DNA from: Dipteronia dyeriana | Taxonomy: Eukaryota > Streptophyta > Magnoliopsida > Sapindales > Sapindaceae | Reading direction: 5' to 3' | Assembly: GCA_032871835.1 (NCBI GenBank) | Contig: CM065297.1 | Location: 59,941,253 to 60,005,252, forward strand | DNA: 64,000 bases | In this document: positions 47,866 through 60,040 of the stretch, piece by piece | Position numbering within the stretch: the first letter of the stretch is position 1 | Layout of the letters: the number at the start of each line of letters is the position of its first letter | Translations under genes and position numbers: made by a program | Notes under the pieces: model-generated | The model's database searches: none | Seen by the model: the letters and a program-made list of their open reading frames with translations, nothing else | What the model was told of the DNA's origin: nothing

Positions 47866-48790
47866 ATATAAACATTAACAAATTAAATACATACCCTGCT
47901 TTGAAAATCTTAGCCAGCTTCTTCCCTCTCGGTTATTTGGTCAACTCCAATATCAAAATACGGGAAGACAGATCCGTAACCGTCAGGGTGCCGAACTCCT
48001 GGCCCAAATCAGGGATCACCTCGAAAGCAAATATCTGCATCAAAGATATCTACGATAAGTATCCATAACATGTAGGACAACAACAATAAAGTACAACTTG
48101 TAATTCAAAGTTCTTACCAATAGGGCGTGAGATACACCGTATATGTTGTAGGTCTCCACTGTATGTACGTGAGTGCCCTTTTCCTGATGGCATTGTTCCA
48201 ACCCGTCTCGTTGCCCGTCAAGCGCATGCTTGAATGAGTAAATGGAATACCTATACACGTGGGCACCCCAAGGGAACACGTCGAATGCATCGAGATCCTC
48301 AACCAGCCAAAACTGCCAAACTGGAATCTTGAATCTCTTGTCCATCCCCTCAGTATCAAGTTCAGCGTATATATGAGGCAGAGCTTCACAGCATCGTACA
48401 CCTCTCCAAACTCTGCAATGGTGACAACACCCCTTATCTCCTCAAAAAAGACTTCATCAGCTCTAGGAAAGTACCGCTGATGTATGCCATTCTCCACTTC
48501 TGTATACCCGATCGTGTCCGGTACAACTCCAAATCGTAATCCAGTGATTAGACAAAATTCCACCTTCGAAAACCTCACGACTGGTTCCCTAACATGAACT
48601 GCATCTCATCTATTGGGCTGTTATGATGCAGCTCCCTCAAAAGCAACCGATGGATAACACCACCTGAAAACTTCATCTCCCAATGTATCGTAAGAAAATG
48701 CCCAAAACATGATACCATGAACCGACACTGATCTTCATATGCAAATTCCGTAGGGACTCGGTTCATCGCGTCGTTTATATGGGCAAGGGC
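47866..48790 (-). pseudogene. DUF1985 part of the MULE D-B Ulp1-like gene
   Basis: Minus-strand pieces: FAYEDQCRFMVSCFGHFL and FSGGVIHRLLLRELHH (48766-48580), FSKVEFCLITGLRFGVVPDT and QRYFPRADEVFFEEI (48578-48400), FKIPVWQFWLVEDLDAFD and FPWGAHVYRYSIYSFKHALD (48345-48180), then YNIYGVSHALLV and EVIPDLGQEFGTLTV (48150-47960). Same domain as MULE A 41290-41920 and clearly diverged. Frameshifts at about 48580 and 48360. It breaks at the MULE A insertion; the protease end is at 32750-38233. Confidence 0.82.
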
Positions 48791-48909
48791 ATCAAAATGG
48801 TCGTGTGAGTCAATTTTCCCTCGTACCAGTTTCCTTGTGGAGTTTTAAACAAATCCCTCAACCTATTTCTCATTTGCAATGTAATAGAAATATAACATCA
48901 TTAAACATA

Positions 48910-49560
48910 AAAAATCTCGAAACCAAAATTATAAGTCTCGATCCAATGTAAAAACAACTCGGTCCTTAAAAAAAAAACCTCGATCCCAGGACAAATAAGC
49001 TTAACCCTTTAAAAAAAAGCTCGATCCTATAACAAAAAAGATCGATCCAATATAAAAAAAAACTCGGTCAAATTAAAAAAAAAGCTCGATCAAATGTAAA
49101 AAAAAAAAACTCGATCCAATGTAAAAAAATAAGTTCGAACCAAGGACAAAAAAACTCGACCCTTTAAAAAAAAGCTCGATCCCTTTCAAAAAAGCTCGAT
49201 CCCATTCAAACAATGCTCGAACACTTATATAAAAAAGCTCAACTTACCAAAACCTAATTTTCACCAAAAAAAGCTCGTCTCAACCACAAATAAGTTTGAT
49301 CCTATGTAAAAAAAAGTCGATCTTATTTAAAAAAAAAAAGCTCGATCCCATGATGAAAAAGCTCTATCCATTGTATAAAAAGCTCGAGCCTATTGAAAAA
49401 AGCTCGATTCCTTTCAGAAAAGCTCGATCCTATTCGATAAAAGTTCGAACCCTTATAAAAAAGTTCGACTTACCAAAACCTAATTTTCACGAAAAAAAAG
49501 CTTGACTCAACTACAAATAAGCTCGATTCTCCTGTAAAAAGTCTTGATAACCCAGAATTT
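48910..49560 (-). repeat. Subterminal array of GGATCGAGCTTTTTT (MULE D-B)
   Basis: About 25 degenerate copies, read on the minus strand as GGATCGAGCTTTTTT, upstream of the DUF1985 gene. Homologous in position and motif to the left arm of MULE A and to the MULE C array. Confidence 0.9.
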
Positions 49561-49974
49561 CATCTTCCTTAATAGATATTCAACCAAATTTCAAACTCTA
49601 ACCTAAACCACAACCATTCTCAGATCTCTATTTTAACCCTAATCTACAATTTCAATCAACAAAACTCAAGTCTAACATTTAATGCAAGTTATCAACAACA
49701 AAAACGAGGAAAAAAACAAACTGATCTTACCTTTGTCAATCGTAGTTGTTCTCGTGTACTCTCGTTTCGGTCACTTCGCCGTCGATTAGCTTCCCGTCGG
49801 TTTCACTCTTGCATTTCTCTGACTTAGAAAACAATAAATTTCTCTCTGTTTTAATATTTTAGGGTATTTTCGTCTGATCACGTTAAATGATGCCTTTTAA
49901 ACATACATTAGTAAAATGTTGATATTTGCACAACACCTCCCCCCCCAAATAGTGTCAATAATTTTTTGAGACCT
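49561..49974. mobile_element. Terminal region of MULE D-B
   Basis: The last about 110 bp, inverted, match the left end of MULE A (AAATGTCACC/AAATATCAAC, GTTTAAAAGGCA, GAAAATACCC). Ends ...TTTTTTGAGACCT at 49974, where the Copia-Y LTR resumes. Confidence 0.75.
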
Positions 49975-50517
49975 ATATATATATATATATTATTTTCAAA
50001 CTTATATTTTTAAAAAAATATCACATATCTTTTATTTTTAAAAGATAATTAAATATTTATTTTAGAGTTTAAACATTTTGAATTAAATTTCAAATATTTA
50101 ATTTAATAAAATAAAATAATCATATTATCTTATTCCATTCAAAATCAATATCAACAAAAACCCTCTATTTAGTGATTAAAAACAAAATTAAATAATCTTT
50201 TTATTTAATTTATTTAATCACTATTATTCATTAATCAAATAATCTCATTATTAAACTAATTCCCGAATAAATACGTGTCACTTTCGTAACACAATTAATT
50301 GGACAATCCAATTAATTAACCCTAACCCTTGTTATTTTAATCGATCGGGCTAGTAAGGGGACCTAATGGATCCACAGTATTTTGAGCTCCAATAATCCTC
50401 AGAATCATTAATTAAACTCTTTAATTAATATTCCTTGATTACTAACTCCGGTGTTATTCCACTAAAAACCCGACGCTGCACTCCCTCAACTGTAGACGCT
50501 TATACATAGACCGATAT
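49975..50517 (-). mobile_element. Copia-Y 3' LTR, second piece
   Basis: Homologous to about 34300-34845 of the solo Y LTR (CGTGTCACTTTCGTAACACAA, AGTAAGGGGACCTAATGGA). Ends at the GATAT duplication of LTR X copy 2. Confidence 0.85.
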
Positions 50518-52913
50518 TGTTGGGATTATGCTCGATAGCAAGAGTGTAATACTGTATTTGACAATCTTTTCATATTAATAAAAGTGATTTCTAGTTTAAC
50601 AAATCTGATAGCATTTATAGTTTAATTATTATAATTGTCAAAGTAAATAATCGTAAGGTCAAAAGACAATAAGAAAAGAAGAATCGTTCGTACATCTGGA
50701 TATGTTTAAGGTATACACAATTCTTTAGTTAGTATTGAATAATATTCACAACTTAAGATAAAGGTTGTGCGCCTTTATCTTGTCAAAGTTGTAGATTCTT
50801 TTGCTAGTATTTGAGTGAGATCAAAAGTGTTATGATGAGTCTAAAATCATCAAAGTGTGGTGTCTTTGGGTAAAAGAATCTAGTGCACTGGATGCATTGA
50901 ATAAGATCACAATGAAATGCTTTATCCAGAACCGTCAGTGGATAAAATTTTTCACTTAAAGATAATCAGAGAGTCTATCTCAATCCTGAAATAAATAATG
51001 GACTTATGGTTACAAGTGTTATCATTTGAGCTATCAATGAGTATGATTATATAGCATAATCTATCCTCGATAGTTTGGTGGTGTTCATTTGTTAATTGAT
51101 AAAGGACTTCATTTATAGATATGGACATCGTGGCTCCATTTATTAAATGAGAGTAGAATATCATCATATGGATGTTTTGATGTATTGGATTTTAAATCTT
51201 AACGTTAAATTTTCAATAATGTCTATTGAAATATGGCTTCTGGACAAGTCAAATTTTCCAAGTTAAAAATGTGGTCATATTAGTAAATATGGTAACTTGG
51301 AGAGCTATAGGCGGTCTACGAGCTCTTGGCGATTACTGATATTCTTCACGAGGATATATTTTCTCCATTAAGATTGTCTAGGGTATGAATGAGTAATATA
51401 AACTTATTCTATCTTTATTTAAGCGTTCAAATTTAGTTCTTCAGTGGAATGAACTAAAATTAATAGATCGGTCCTAAGTGAATCATTTGTTGATTGTGAT
51501 TAGGTTGTGTCTATTGGAGCTTAAATTTATGATAGCCCGCCAAGAGCCCAATTCACACGAACTTGCATGGATCACTTGATATATTCTACCTGACTAATTT
51601 ATGGGTCCTTTTGGAATTGTATTAAGGCATGTGGACTTGTTTATTTTAGTAAGAATAAGTCTAGTTCTCATGTGAACTTTTTAATTTAAGTCCAATGGAT
51701 TTTTAAAAAATTGGAAAAACAATATTTGGTCCATATATATAGGCTTGGGCGGCAATGGACTATTTATTAGCCTTATATATTGTTTTTTATTTTATTATTT
51801 AATGAAATAGAAATTAATTAATTAATTATTTAATTTAAAGTCAAAATCTTTTTCCTTGTAAGAGATGGTCTCCTAGAGCAATATTATTGTTGGTAATATG
51901 ATAAGTATGAAATACTATATTTGATAAGTAGATAAGTTATAAGAATTTATTAATCGAGTCAAACTAGGAAGTATTTGATTTCTATTAAAACTCTAATCGA
52001 CAATTGGTCAAATTAGGAAGTTTTAATTTAGTCACAATTTAATTATATTCAATAAATTGGTTATTGAATAAATACACTATTTGAGTTGGATTAGGAGTCT
52101 TGGTTTAGAAAAGAATTCTTTTTTGAAAATGATTATTGGTTATCAAGTAAATCCACCTAAGGAAAGGATTCTTGCCCACCAAGTAAATCCTTCTTAGGAG
52201 AAGATTAGGTCTCCTAAACTAAAGACAAGAGGAATTCGGCCAACTCTAAATAAATTAGGGCAAGGAATCCGACCACTACATATATGGGATCTAGAATTCG
52301 GCCAAGCCTAATTTTAAAAAGAAAAAAATTCGGCCACCTCCTATTCTTGGAGAGAAATTTCGGCCAAACCCTAATCTAAGGGAGAGAAATTTCGGCCAAT
52401 AGAGAATTTTGAGTGTAGAGAATCCGGATCTTGCTCTAGACAAATTCTTCCAACTCTAAAGATTTGTGTGTGAAAATTCGGTAAAGAGGAAAAGAAAGAA
52501 AGAACATTTTGTATTCGATAGTGCACTGTTAGCTTTTACATTAAAAGATTTTGTGTACAAAATCGAATCTAGGTTTACATTAGTTTCAATCAAACTGATT
52601 GATAATTCACAAGTGACCTAACATTCTTTGATTTTCTAATTGGAGGATTATTGTGACTAAAAAAGAAGGAAATTTTGTTTGTTTCCATCCTCAGGTATGC
52701 AATTTAAAGAAAAGGGAGCCCACACTCCTGGGTAATTCACGTTCGTGACTAGATTGGAAGATCTTACGAACTAAATTTGACGCTCGATAAAAAGTTACGA
52801 TACTTTTATTATACATTAATTAATCTAGGGTTAAGGTTCTTACTTTTAAAGGGAAAACTTTTGAATATATCAAATTACGCTTCTGCCGCATTTTAAACCG
52901 ATTTTTCCCTACA
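50518..52913. mobile_element. Solo LTR (family X, copy 2)
   Basis: TGTTGGGATTATGCTCGATAG to TTTTTCCCTACA, 2396 bp. Flanks GATAT (50513-50517) and GATAC (52914-52918) are a 5-bp duplication with one change; the uninterrupted site ACCGATACAACTCGG is seen at 34831. No internal coding region. Confidence 0.87.
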
Positions 52914-53160
52914 GATACAACTCGGTATCCATCGGTATAACTATTACATATGGTGTGATCCTCTACAGTAGTTCATAATTAGAGCTAGGTCTTAATTTCC
53001 GTTATAAATCCTTTAAGTACCATTGATTCTCTAATAGACAATAAATCCTATTTCCTCACGGAACTAGGAGAGCGCTCATATTGTCCAAGCCCCGAATCAG
53101 CACTTAAAGGAACTACCATCTACTTCTCACAAGAATGAGTGAATTCCACTATTGTGTATA
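52914..53160 (-). mobile_element. Copia-Y 3' LTR, third piece, truncated
   Basis: Matches 34833-35090 of the solo Y LTR (CTCGGTATCCATCGGTATAAC to CTATTGTGTATA), then stops. The remaining about 560 LTR bases are absent, and pol-derived sequence follows at once. Confidence 0.85.
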
Positions 53161-56100
53161 TGGATCAACATGACTATCTTGTGAGGCTATCTAGGTGATG
53201 ATCACATCTTCTCTCTGCACTATCTCTCTAATGAGATGATACTTTCTCTCTAAATGCTACCCTTTTTTGTGGCTTCTTGGTTTTTTGAAATTAGCCATAA
53301 CACCACTTTTATCACAAAAAAGTGTGATAGGCTTATCCAAATCTGGAACAACTTCCAGATCACTCAGGAACTTATGAAGCCAAACAACCTCTTTAGTAGC
53401 TTCACAAGTGGCAACATATTCGGCTTCCATGGTAGAGTAAACAATATAAGATTTCTTGATACTTCACCACACAATGGCTCCACCACACAAGGTGAATACT
53501 GATCAAGAAGTGAATTTCTTCGAATCCTTATATGACTAAAAATCAGAGTCCGTGTATCCTAACGGGGATAAAATCCTGTCCAGAATACACTAGCATATAA
53601 TTTCTCATTCTCCAAAGATACTTGAGAATAGTCTTGGCATCAACACAACGATCCAAACCTACGTTGGATTGGTATCTGCTGACTACTCCCACTGCATAGT
53701 AGATGTTCAGTCTCGTGCATAACATAACAAACATGAACCTACCGTTGATGCATAGGGTACACGTTTCATATCCTCAACTTCTTGAGGTGTCTTAGGACAC
53801 TGTTCCTAAGATAAGTGAACTTCATGCCTGAAAGTTAAATTATCTTTTCTTGAAGTTTTGTATCTAAAATCGCATAAGAATCTTGTCGATATATGATGCT
53901 TGAGAAAGTGCTACGAGTTTATTCTTACGATCCCCCATAATTTGGATCCCTAGAACATAACTCACCTCTCCCAAATCTTTCATTTGGAATTGGCTAGCCA
54001 GCCAACCCTTTACATCAGACAACACTCCCACATCATTCCCAATGAGTAGGATATCATCTACGTACAGGAATAAGAAAACTACTTTCTTGTTAATGATACG
54101 CTTGTAGACACAAGGTTCATCAATGTTCTGCTTGAAGCCATAGGTTTTGATCACATCATCAAACCCGATGTTCCAGGATCTAGATGATTGCTTGAGTCCA
54201 TAGATGGACCTTTGCAGCTTGTAAACCTTTTGCTCTTGATCTGGAGACACTAATCCTTCTAGTTTCATCATATCGATACTCTCATCAAGATTACCGTTCA
54301 AGAATGCAATCTTAACCTCAATTTTCCAAATTTCATATTCGAAATAGGCAGTAATGGATAAGAGAATCCTAATAGACTTAAACATGGCTACTAGCGAGAA
54401 GGTCTCTTCATAAACCCTCTCATTCGGTGTATAACCCTTGGCTAGTAGCCTTGCTTTGAAGGTTTCTACCTTCTCGTATACTTCTCTTTTTCTCATGTAG
54501 ATCCACTTACACCCTATGGGTTTTACCCCATCCGGAAAGTCTACAAGATCCCAGAATGAGTTAGAGTACATAGACTCCATCTTGAGATTCATTGCTTTAA
54601 GTCATTCCTCTTTTTTAGGATCTTCCATTGCATTCGTAAATGAAAATGGATCATCTACACTATCAGTAACGACAACACCTTGTCCCTCACCTATACCTAA
54701 ATAGCATTCAGGTTGTCTTACAACCCTTTCACTATGTCTATGTGGTAGTGTATCCTGATCAGAAACCATCTGAATCTCAGATGTTTGTGGATCAACAACT
54801 CTTGTTGATGAAACACTAGTCACACAAGGATCCAACTCATTTAATATAATCTAAGAACGAGGTTTATGGTCACTAATGTAATTGTCCTCAAGAAACGTTG
54901 TATTTGTCGATACAAATACTTTGTTATCTTCAGGACTATAAAAGTGTCCATCTCTGGTCTCCGTGGAGTATCCTACCAATAGAAAAACCACAAACTTAGA
55001 GTCTTGCTTTCCACTTCTGTTCTTTAGCATGTGTGTTAGCACCCCAATATTCGAAAATGTCACAAATCAGTTTTACGACCATTCCATAACTCTAGGGGAG
55101 TCTTAAGAATAGATTTGGATGGCACTACATTCAATATGTATGCCACTATTTGTAACACATATCCCAGAAGGAATTTGCTAATGATGAGAAACTAATCATA
55201 GATCTCACCATTTCCATCAGGTTTCTATTTCTCCTCTCCGCTACACCATTTTGTTGAGGTGTACTGGGAGCAGTGAGTTGGGAAACTATCCCTTGCTCGA
55301 CCATAAAGTCTTCAAACTCTTGGTCAAGGTACTCACCTCCACGATCCGATCGCAGTGACTTGATAGTCCTACCTAATTGATTCTCAACCTCAGCTCGGAG
55401 TTTTTTAAACTTTTCAAATGTTTACGACTTCCGATGCATTAGGTAGACGTATCCGTATATTGTGTAGTTATCTATAAAGGTTAAATAATACTCATAACCA
55501 CCCCTAGCTTTAACATTCATCGGTCCGCAGACGTCTGTATGTATAAGCTCTAGCAGTTCTTTAGCTTTAAACCCTTTTCCAATAAAATGTCCCTTAGTCA
55601 TCTTACCTTTCAGACAAGATTCACAGACAGGTAAGGTGCCAACCTTTAACTCACTTAAAGGTCCGTTTTTTACTAGTCTGTCTATCTGGTCAAGGTTGAT
55701 ATGACCCAGCCTTAGATGACATTAGATTCCAGAGATACGTGTCATTATCTGGAGAAATCTTATGTCGTCTAGTTTTCGATTTTTTCAACATTAAACATTT
55801 TGTTGTTGAGCAATGTAGTATGTATTAACGGTCTTAACACATAAAAATTGTTTTCATTAATTCCTGAAAAAATATTCAGACCATTCTTTCCAAAAATAAC
55901 AGACTTATTATTATAAGAAATAGAATATTTTTGTTCTAACAACTTAGAAACAGAAATCAAATTCCGTGTAAATTCAGGAATATAAAATACATTGTCCAAC
56001 AATATATAATTATTACAAAAATGTAATCTAATTACGCCCACTGCTCGTGCCGACACGACATCCCCTAACCCCACACACATTGATGAGGCTTTGTCCTCTA

Positions 56101-56957
56101 GCTGTGTCCAAGAATTATTCCATTGCTAAGAAGAACAAACATGGTTAGTGGCCCCCGAATCAACTATCCAGGGTGAAGAATCATCTTCCACTAAACATGA
56201 CTCAAGAACAAGTAAATCATATTTAAATATCTTGGACTTCTTCTTGTTTTGGGCTTTCTTGGGTTTGGGCTTACCCTTCGCCTTCTCAACAGACCTCTTC
56301 CTTTTCATATTATTAGAGAAAGATGGTTCGGCAACATTTGCCTCACTGGTCTTACCCTTGTAGTCCTTAGTCAAGGACTTAAAGGTAATAAGCTCATTTA
56401 GCAACTTTGTGAGATTGAACCTTAACTTGTTCATCTCGTAGTTACTCTTAAATTGATCGAAACTCTTCGAAAAAGTCGTCAATAAGATGATAACTTGACT
56501 GGGTTCGTCAATGGCCCCAACATTGACTTTTACCAAGTTAAAGTAGAACATCATGCTTAGGACATGTTCCCGAACTGACATACCTTCCTTTATGCGAGCA
56601 AACATAGGGAAACGAACAACTTCGTGTAGCTTTTACTCAGAGGGCTGCCCGAACATAGCTTGCAATGACTCCATGATTTCGAATGCTGAAGTCATTGCTT
56701 CTTTGCTTTGTGACAAGCGCGTCTGTCATATAACTGAATAGATATGTTCAGGCCTTCTCATCAAATGAGACCCATCACTGGTATGCCTCATGAATAGCTC
56801 ATGTCGCATTGGCAGCAGGCGCTGGAGGACATTCCTCTATAAGCACAAACTTGAGGTCTTTGGTGACCAATATTGCATTAATGTTTAGTTTCCACTTAGT
56901 GTAGTTATCACCAGTTAATTTGTCGTTTGCGAGAATTTGAAGTAATGCAGAGGACAT
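53161..56957 (-). pseudogene. Copia gag-pol remnant (protease, integrase, RT, RNase H)
   Basis: In Copia order on the minus strand. Gag from MSSALLQILANDKLTGDNYT (56957) to about 56250; protease WIVDSGATNHVC (56130-56165); pre-integrase around 55800-56000; integrase with the zinc-binding H/C part (55600-55720), first Asp (HTDVCGP, about 55530), second Asp (RSDRGGEY, about 55350) and Glu (QNGVAERRN, about 55240). Reverse transcriptase 54592-53864 has KARLLAKGY, FLNGNLDE, YGLKQS and the catalytic LYVDDILLIGND (54034-54068). RNase H pieces 53734-53161. Stops and frameshifts split it into at least eight frames. RT is the longest intact piece (242 codons), with Phe-Ser-Leu-Val replacing the usual FSPV. 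Confidence 0.92.
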
Positions 56958-58491
56958 TATTGCTGAAATAATTAAAACATTCATTCAGTCATTTATTTAA
57001 AACAAGTGCGAGTGCTTTGGTATAAATTTGAACACGATGCATGAACATGTTTAACAAACTAGAACTACCCTAAAACTAGTTACTATACCACGACAATCCA
57101 ACATACCACAAAGAAGTGCGCCTTAGGGTCGGTCAAGTCTTTGCATGTCGGACCGAGATATTCTCAATCAAATGATATTCTAGAACAACATTTTATTCCA
57201 TATCATTCAACCATCGTTTATTCAGTCAAGTTTTTAATTAATAAACTTAATCAAAACCTTTGTGAGTGTAACCCACCATTTCAGATCTCTCAAACATAAC
57301 TCAAAAATTGTCGCCTTAAGGTCGGTCAATCCGGAAATACCCTCATAAATCTTATCCGTTTAGAAGTCAACCTTGGTATTGATCTTTGTGGAAACCCTCC
57401 ATAGAGAGGATGAAAGCAAAGCTGTCACGAGGCCCCACTCGGATCTCACGGTGTTGAACTAATGATGGAGACCGCGGGATACATATGTCATATATCCCTC
57501 TCCCACTCACTATTTGAAAACTAGGGTTTTCTACTATCCGTTAATGCACCTAGACTCTACAGGATCAAACGGCTAACTTTAATCAAGTTATTTAGTGTAT
57601 TAACTAATTTATTATTAGTAACAAGTTCTAAGTAACTAATAAATTATTTATGATTTTTAACTATTAAAAATCTAACCTATAAGTTAATAATCTAAGTCTT
57701 TACAAACTATTTACTAATGTCAGATTATTATGTTAATGTTTATCAATTTTTAACTATTAAAACTCTAACACTTTATTCGTATAATTTACTATTAGGTAAT
57801 TAATCATATTAATCATAATTACAATAAATGACCCTATTAATCTAACTTATTAAACTCTTTAATAACTAAATTAAAGTTAATGAGAATTACCAATTTTTCT
57901 AACCATTAAAAAACTAATCTCATTTTCATAGCCATTTTTGTATATTTCCCATTTTTAATCACATTAAAAATAAATAAAATATCAGGCTATGATGCATGTA
58001 TTACATATCAATTATATTTGTGTAGGCACATCTAATCTAAATGACACAATATGCATGACAATGCTTTTTTCATCAAATTATATAAAGCATACATGAGCAG
58101 ACCGAATACTGTGGATTATTTAACCTAAAAAAAATAGAATCTAAAATTACAAAAATACCCCTAAGGCATTCCTTGGTCTTCTTGTAATTTTTGAGTCTTC
58201 CAGTCTCATCAGGTCACTCCTATTCATCCCATGAATCCTTCTTCGTACTTTTTCCAGGTGTTCAATACAGGTTACAATTTTTTTTTGTTTACAATACGGT
58301 AACAGAAAAAAAATTATTCAACCCATGAACCCTAAATGTACAGTACCATATAATTAGCGATCAATCATGTTTTTGCCAATTAATAAATGTAATATACATA
58401 CAAAAACAACATACAGTCAATTTAAACCGTGCCTAAACAATCATACATGCAAGAGCATCGAAAACAATTTCCTGTTCAAGAAAAAAAATTA
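56958..58491 (-). other. Copia-Y 5' leader
   Basis: Non-coding AT-rich sequence between the PBS and gag. The stretch 57540-58000 is very AT-rich. No gene seen. Confidence 0.6.
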
Positions 58492-58503
58492 GCTTTGATA
58501 CCA
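58492..58503 (-). promoter_or_regulatory. Primer-binding site of Copia-Y
   Basis: Minus strand TGGTATCAAAGC, complementary to initiator Met-tRNA with one change from TGGTATCAGAGC, two bases from the LTR edge. Confidence 0.85.
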
Positions 58504-58505
58504 AT

Positions 58506-58659
58506 TGTTGGAACCCCATTCACCGGTCACTCAGCGAAAATAGGGTTTTATTTTTTTTTATAAAGATCGTAAACGAATTGTATACAGTGAACTTGGTATC
58601 TTAAATTTTCGGAACTAATACATACAATATTATTATAGTAATAAAATATATGTATACAA
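58506..58659 (-). mobile_element. Copia-Y 5' LTR, truncated
   Basis: First about 154 bp of the LTR in plus-strand terms (TGTTGGAACCCCATTCACC), closest to the piece at 28330. It ends at 58659, where a different element begins. Confidence 0.85.
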
Positions 58660-58706
58660 GGTGTTAACGGGAAATTTGTTTAGGATGAGAAATCCCTATT
58701 AACACC
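58660..58706. repeat. Imperfect palindrome at the element border
   Basis: GGTGTTAACGGGAAATTT pairs with AAATCCCTATTAACACC across a 12-base loop. Found exactly where the Copia LTR stops. Confidence 0.8.
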
Positions 58707-58791
58707 CTCGAGACCACTACCACAGAGGTGGTGGCCGGGGTCGGTACCTTTGGTACCTTGGTGATCTTGTATGAATATGGGGTATGGAGTT

Positions 58792-58925
58792 GTAGGTAGG
58801 AGAGGAGTTATCCTACTCGTCGGGCTTCACGGTAGGTAGGAGATGAGTCATCCCACCTGTCGGGCTTCGTTGTAGGTAGAAGAAGAGTTAGCCCTCTCGT
58901 CGGGCTTCGTGGTAGGTCGGAGACG
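58792..58925. repeat. 40-bp tandem repeat, about 3.4 units
   Basis: Units of GTAGGTAGGAGA...CGTCGGGCTTCNNG start at 58792, 58832, 58872 and 58912 (partial). Confidence 0.9.
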
Positions 58926-60040
58926 AAGGGAGCTCGAGGTTCCCTTACTGGTATGAAGGGTTCCAACCTTGTAGTTTGAAGCTTGGTTTAGCTACGTCGA
59001 GCTTTATCATGGAGCTTGACCTAATTATGCAGGCTTCCTAGCAGGGTAGTGGGCTTGGCTGGCAAGCCATGGTAAGGTCTTTGCCATAAACAGGCGACCT
59101 TGGCATGCTTCTGGAAGGGTGGAGAGATACGCTCGAGTACTGCTCTTGCTACTTGATTTAACCATGCTAGGATCTACAATGGATCTTGGCGCTTTTGGTA
59201 ACGATGGGGCTTTACGGGCTTCTTCTTTTTATGCTCGGACAGGTCGAGATTGTACCTCGACGAGGCAGGAGGGCCTTTACAAGACAAGTTCGGTACCTTG
59301 AAGGTCTCATAGTGAAAGTAGAGATAGTAGCAAGCTCTAGGAGAGTGTCACGAGATACCTTGATGTCGGGGGACCCAGGTCCTTTCACGTCGACCTAGCT
59401 TCGGGATTTTATCCTTGTATAAAGAGCTTGACGCGGTCTCGTTAGGCTTTATTTGGTAAGACTGGACACGTGCGAGATGCTCAGATAGTATGGGCGGCCT
59501 CACCTTGCTCCTGTAGGATCGCTTGGTAGCTCAACCTTGGGGACCTTGATACCCCGTCATATAAGCCCGAATTTAGACCCTTGTAGGAAGGCTGGGAAGT
59601 GGAAAATTCTTCTTTGGTTCCTAGCCAAATTTTGCTATTAATAGAAGTCCTTTCTGACTTGAACACCGGTAAGTATTTGGGGTTAGAGTCTGAATCTCGT
59701 ACTATATGAAGAATTTTACTTGTCGTTTATTACCTGTAACCAGAATCGCTCCCAGTGTTTGGCTTAGCGAACCAGGGTACTAGTCATTCCTGTTTTAGGA
59801 GTCTTGGTACATTCGGCGAAAAAGATCCTGGTAGGCAACTAAGACCACTTTCTCTCAAGTTCTTTATACATAGGCAAAACATAGTTGCATTCGGCGAAAA
59901 AGATCCCTTTGTGAAATTTTCGACTCTCTAGTAAGTGTAAAATTTGGTAAGTGGGAAAGGTTACAAACCGTATTGCTTGATCATGTCGGATGAAGCTTTA
60001 GTGGCTGATAGCCTGAAATTTCTATTCCTGGAATTGGTAG
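58926..60040. other. Unassigned part of the right-end element
   Basis: Open frames here are short and match nothing. The segment CATTCGGCGAAAAAGATCC occurs twice (about 59812 and 59889). Confidence 0.45.

Larger units (their letters stand above)
29029..49974. mobile_element. MULE block (D-B) inserted in the Copia-Y 3' LTR
   Basis: The interrupted LTR resumes exactly after this block, with ATATATATA on both sides, compatible with a 9-bp MULE duplication though the sequence is low-complexity. The left part carries a MuDR-like transposase (+), the right part a Ulp1-like gene (-) with its DUF1985 end at 47880-48790, then a GATCGAGC-type array and an end matching MULE A's left end (49860-49974). 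Inside are solo LTRs (33412-37773) and MULE A (39547-47856). The left end at 29029 does not visibly pair with the right end, so it could be two adjacent MULEs rather than one. Confidence 0.6.
28330..58659 (-). mobile_element. Copia element (family Y), minus strand, interrupted by nested insertions
   Basis: The outer 3' LTR edge TGTTGGAACC is at 28330 and the 5' LTR edge, with PBS, at 58506. The 3' LTR runs 28330-29028, resumes at 49975-50517 and 52914-53160, and then lacks its last about 560 bp. LTR pieces at 28330 and 58506 share an ATTATTATAGTAATAAAATA segment that the solo LTR at 33610 lacks, which supports pairing them. Gag and pol are at 53161-56957. The 5' LTR is cut at 58659 by the next element. 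Inferred by comparing LTR copies by eye. Confidence 0.72.
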
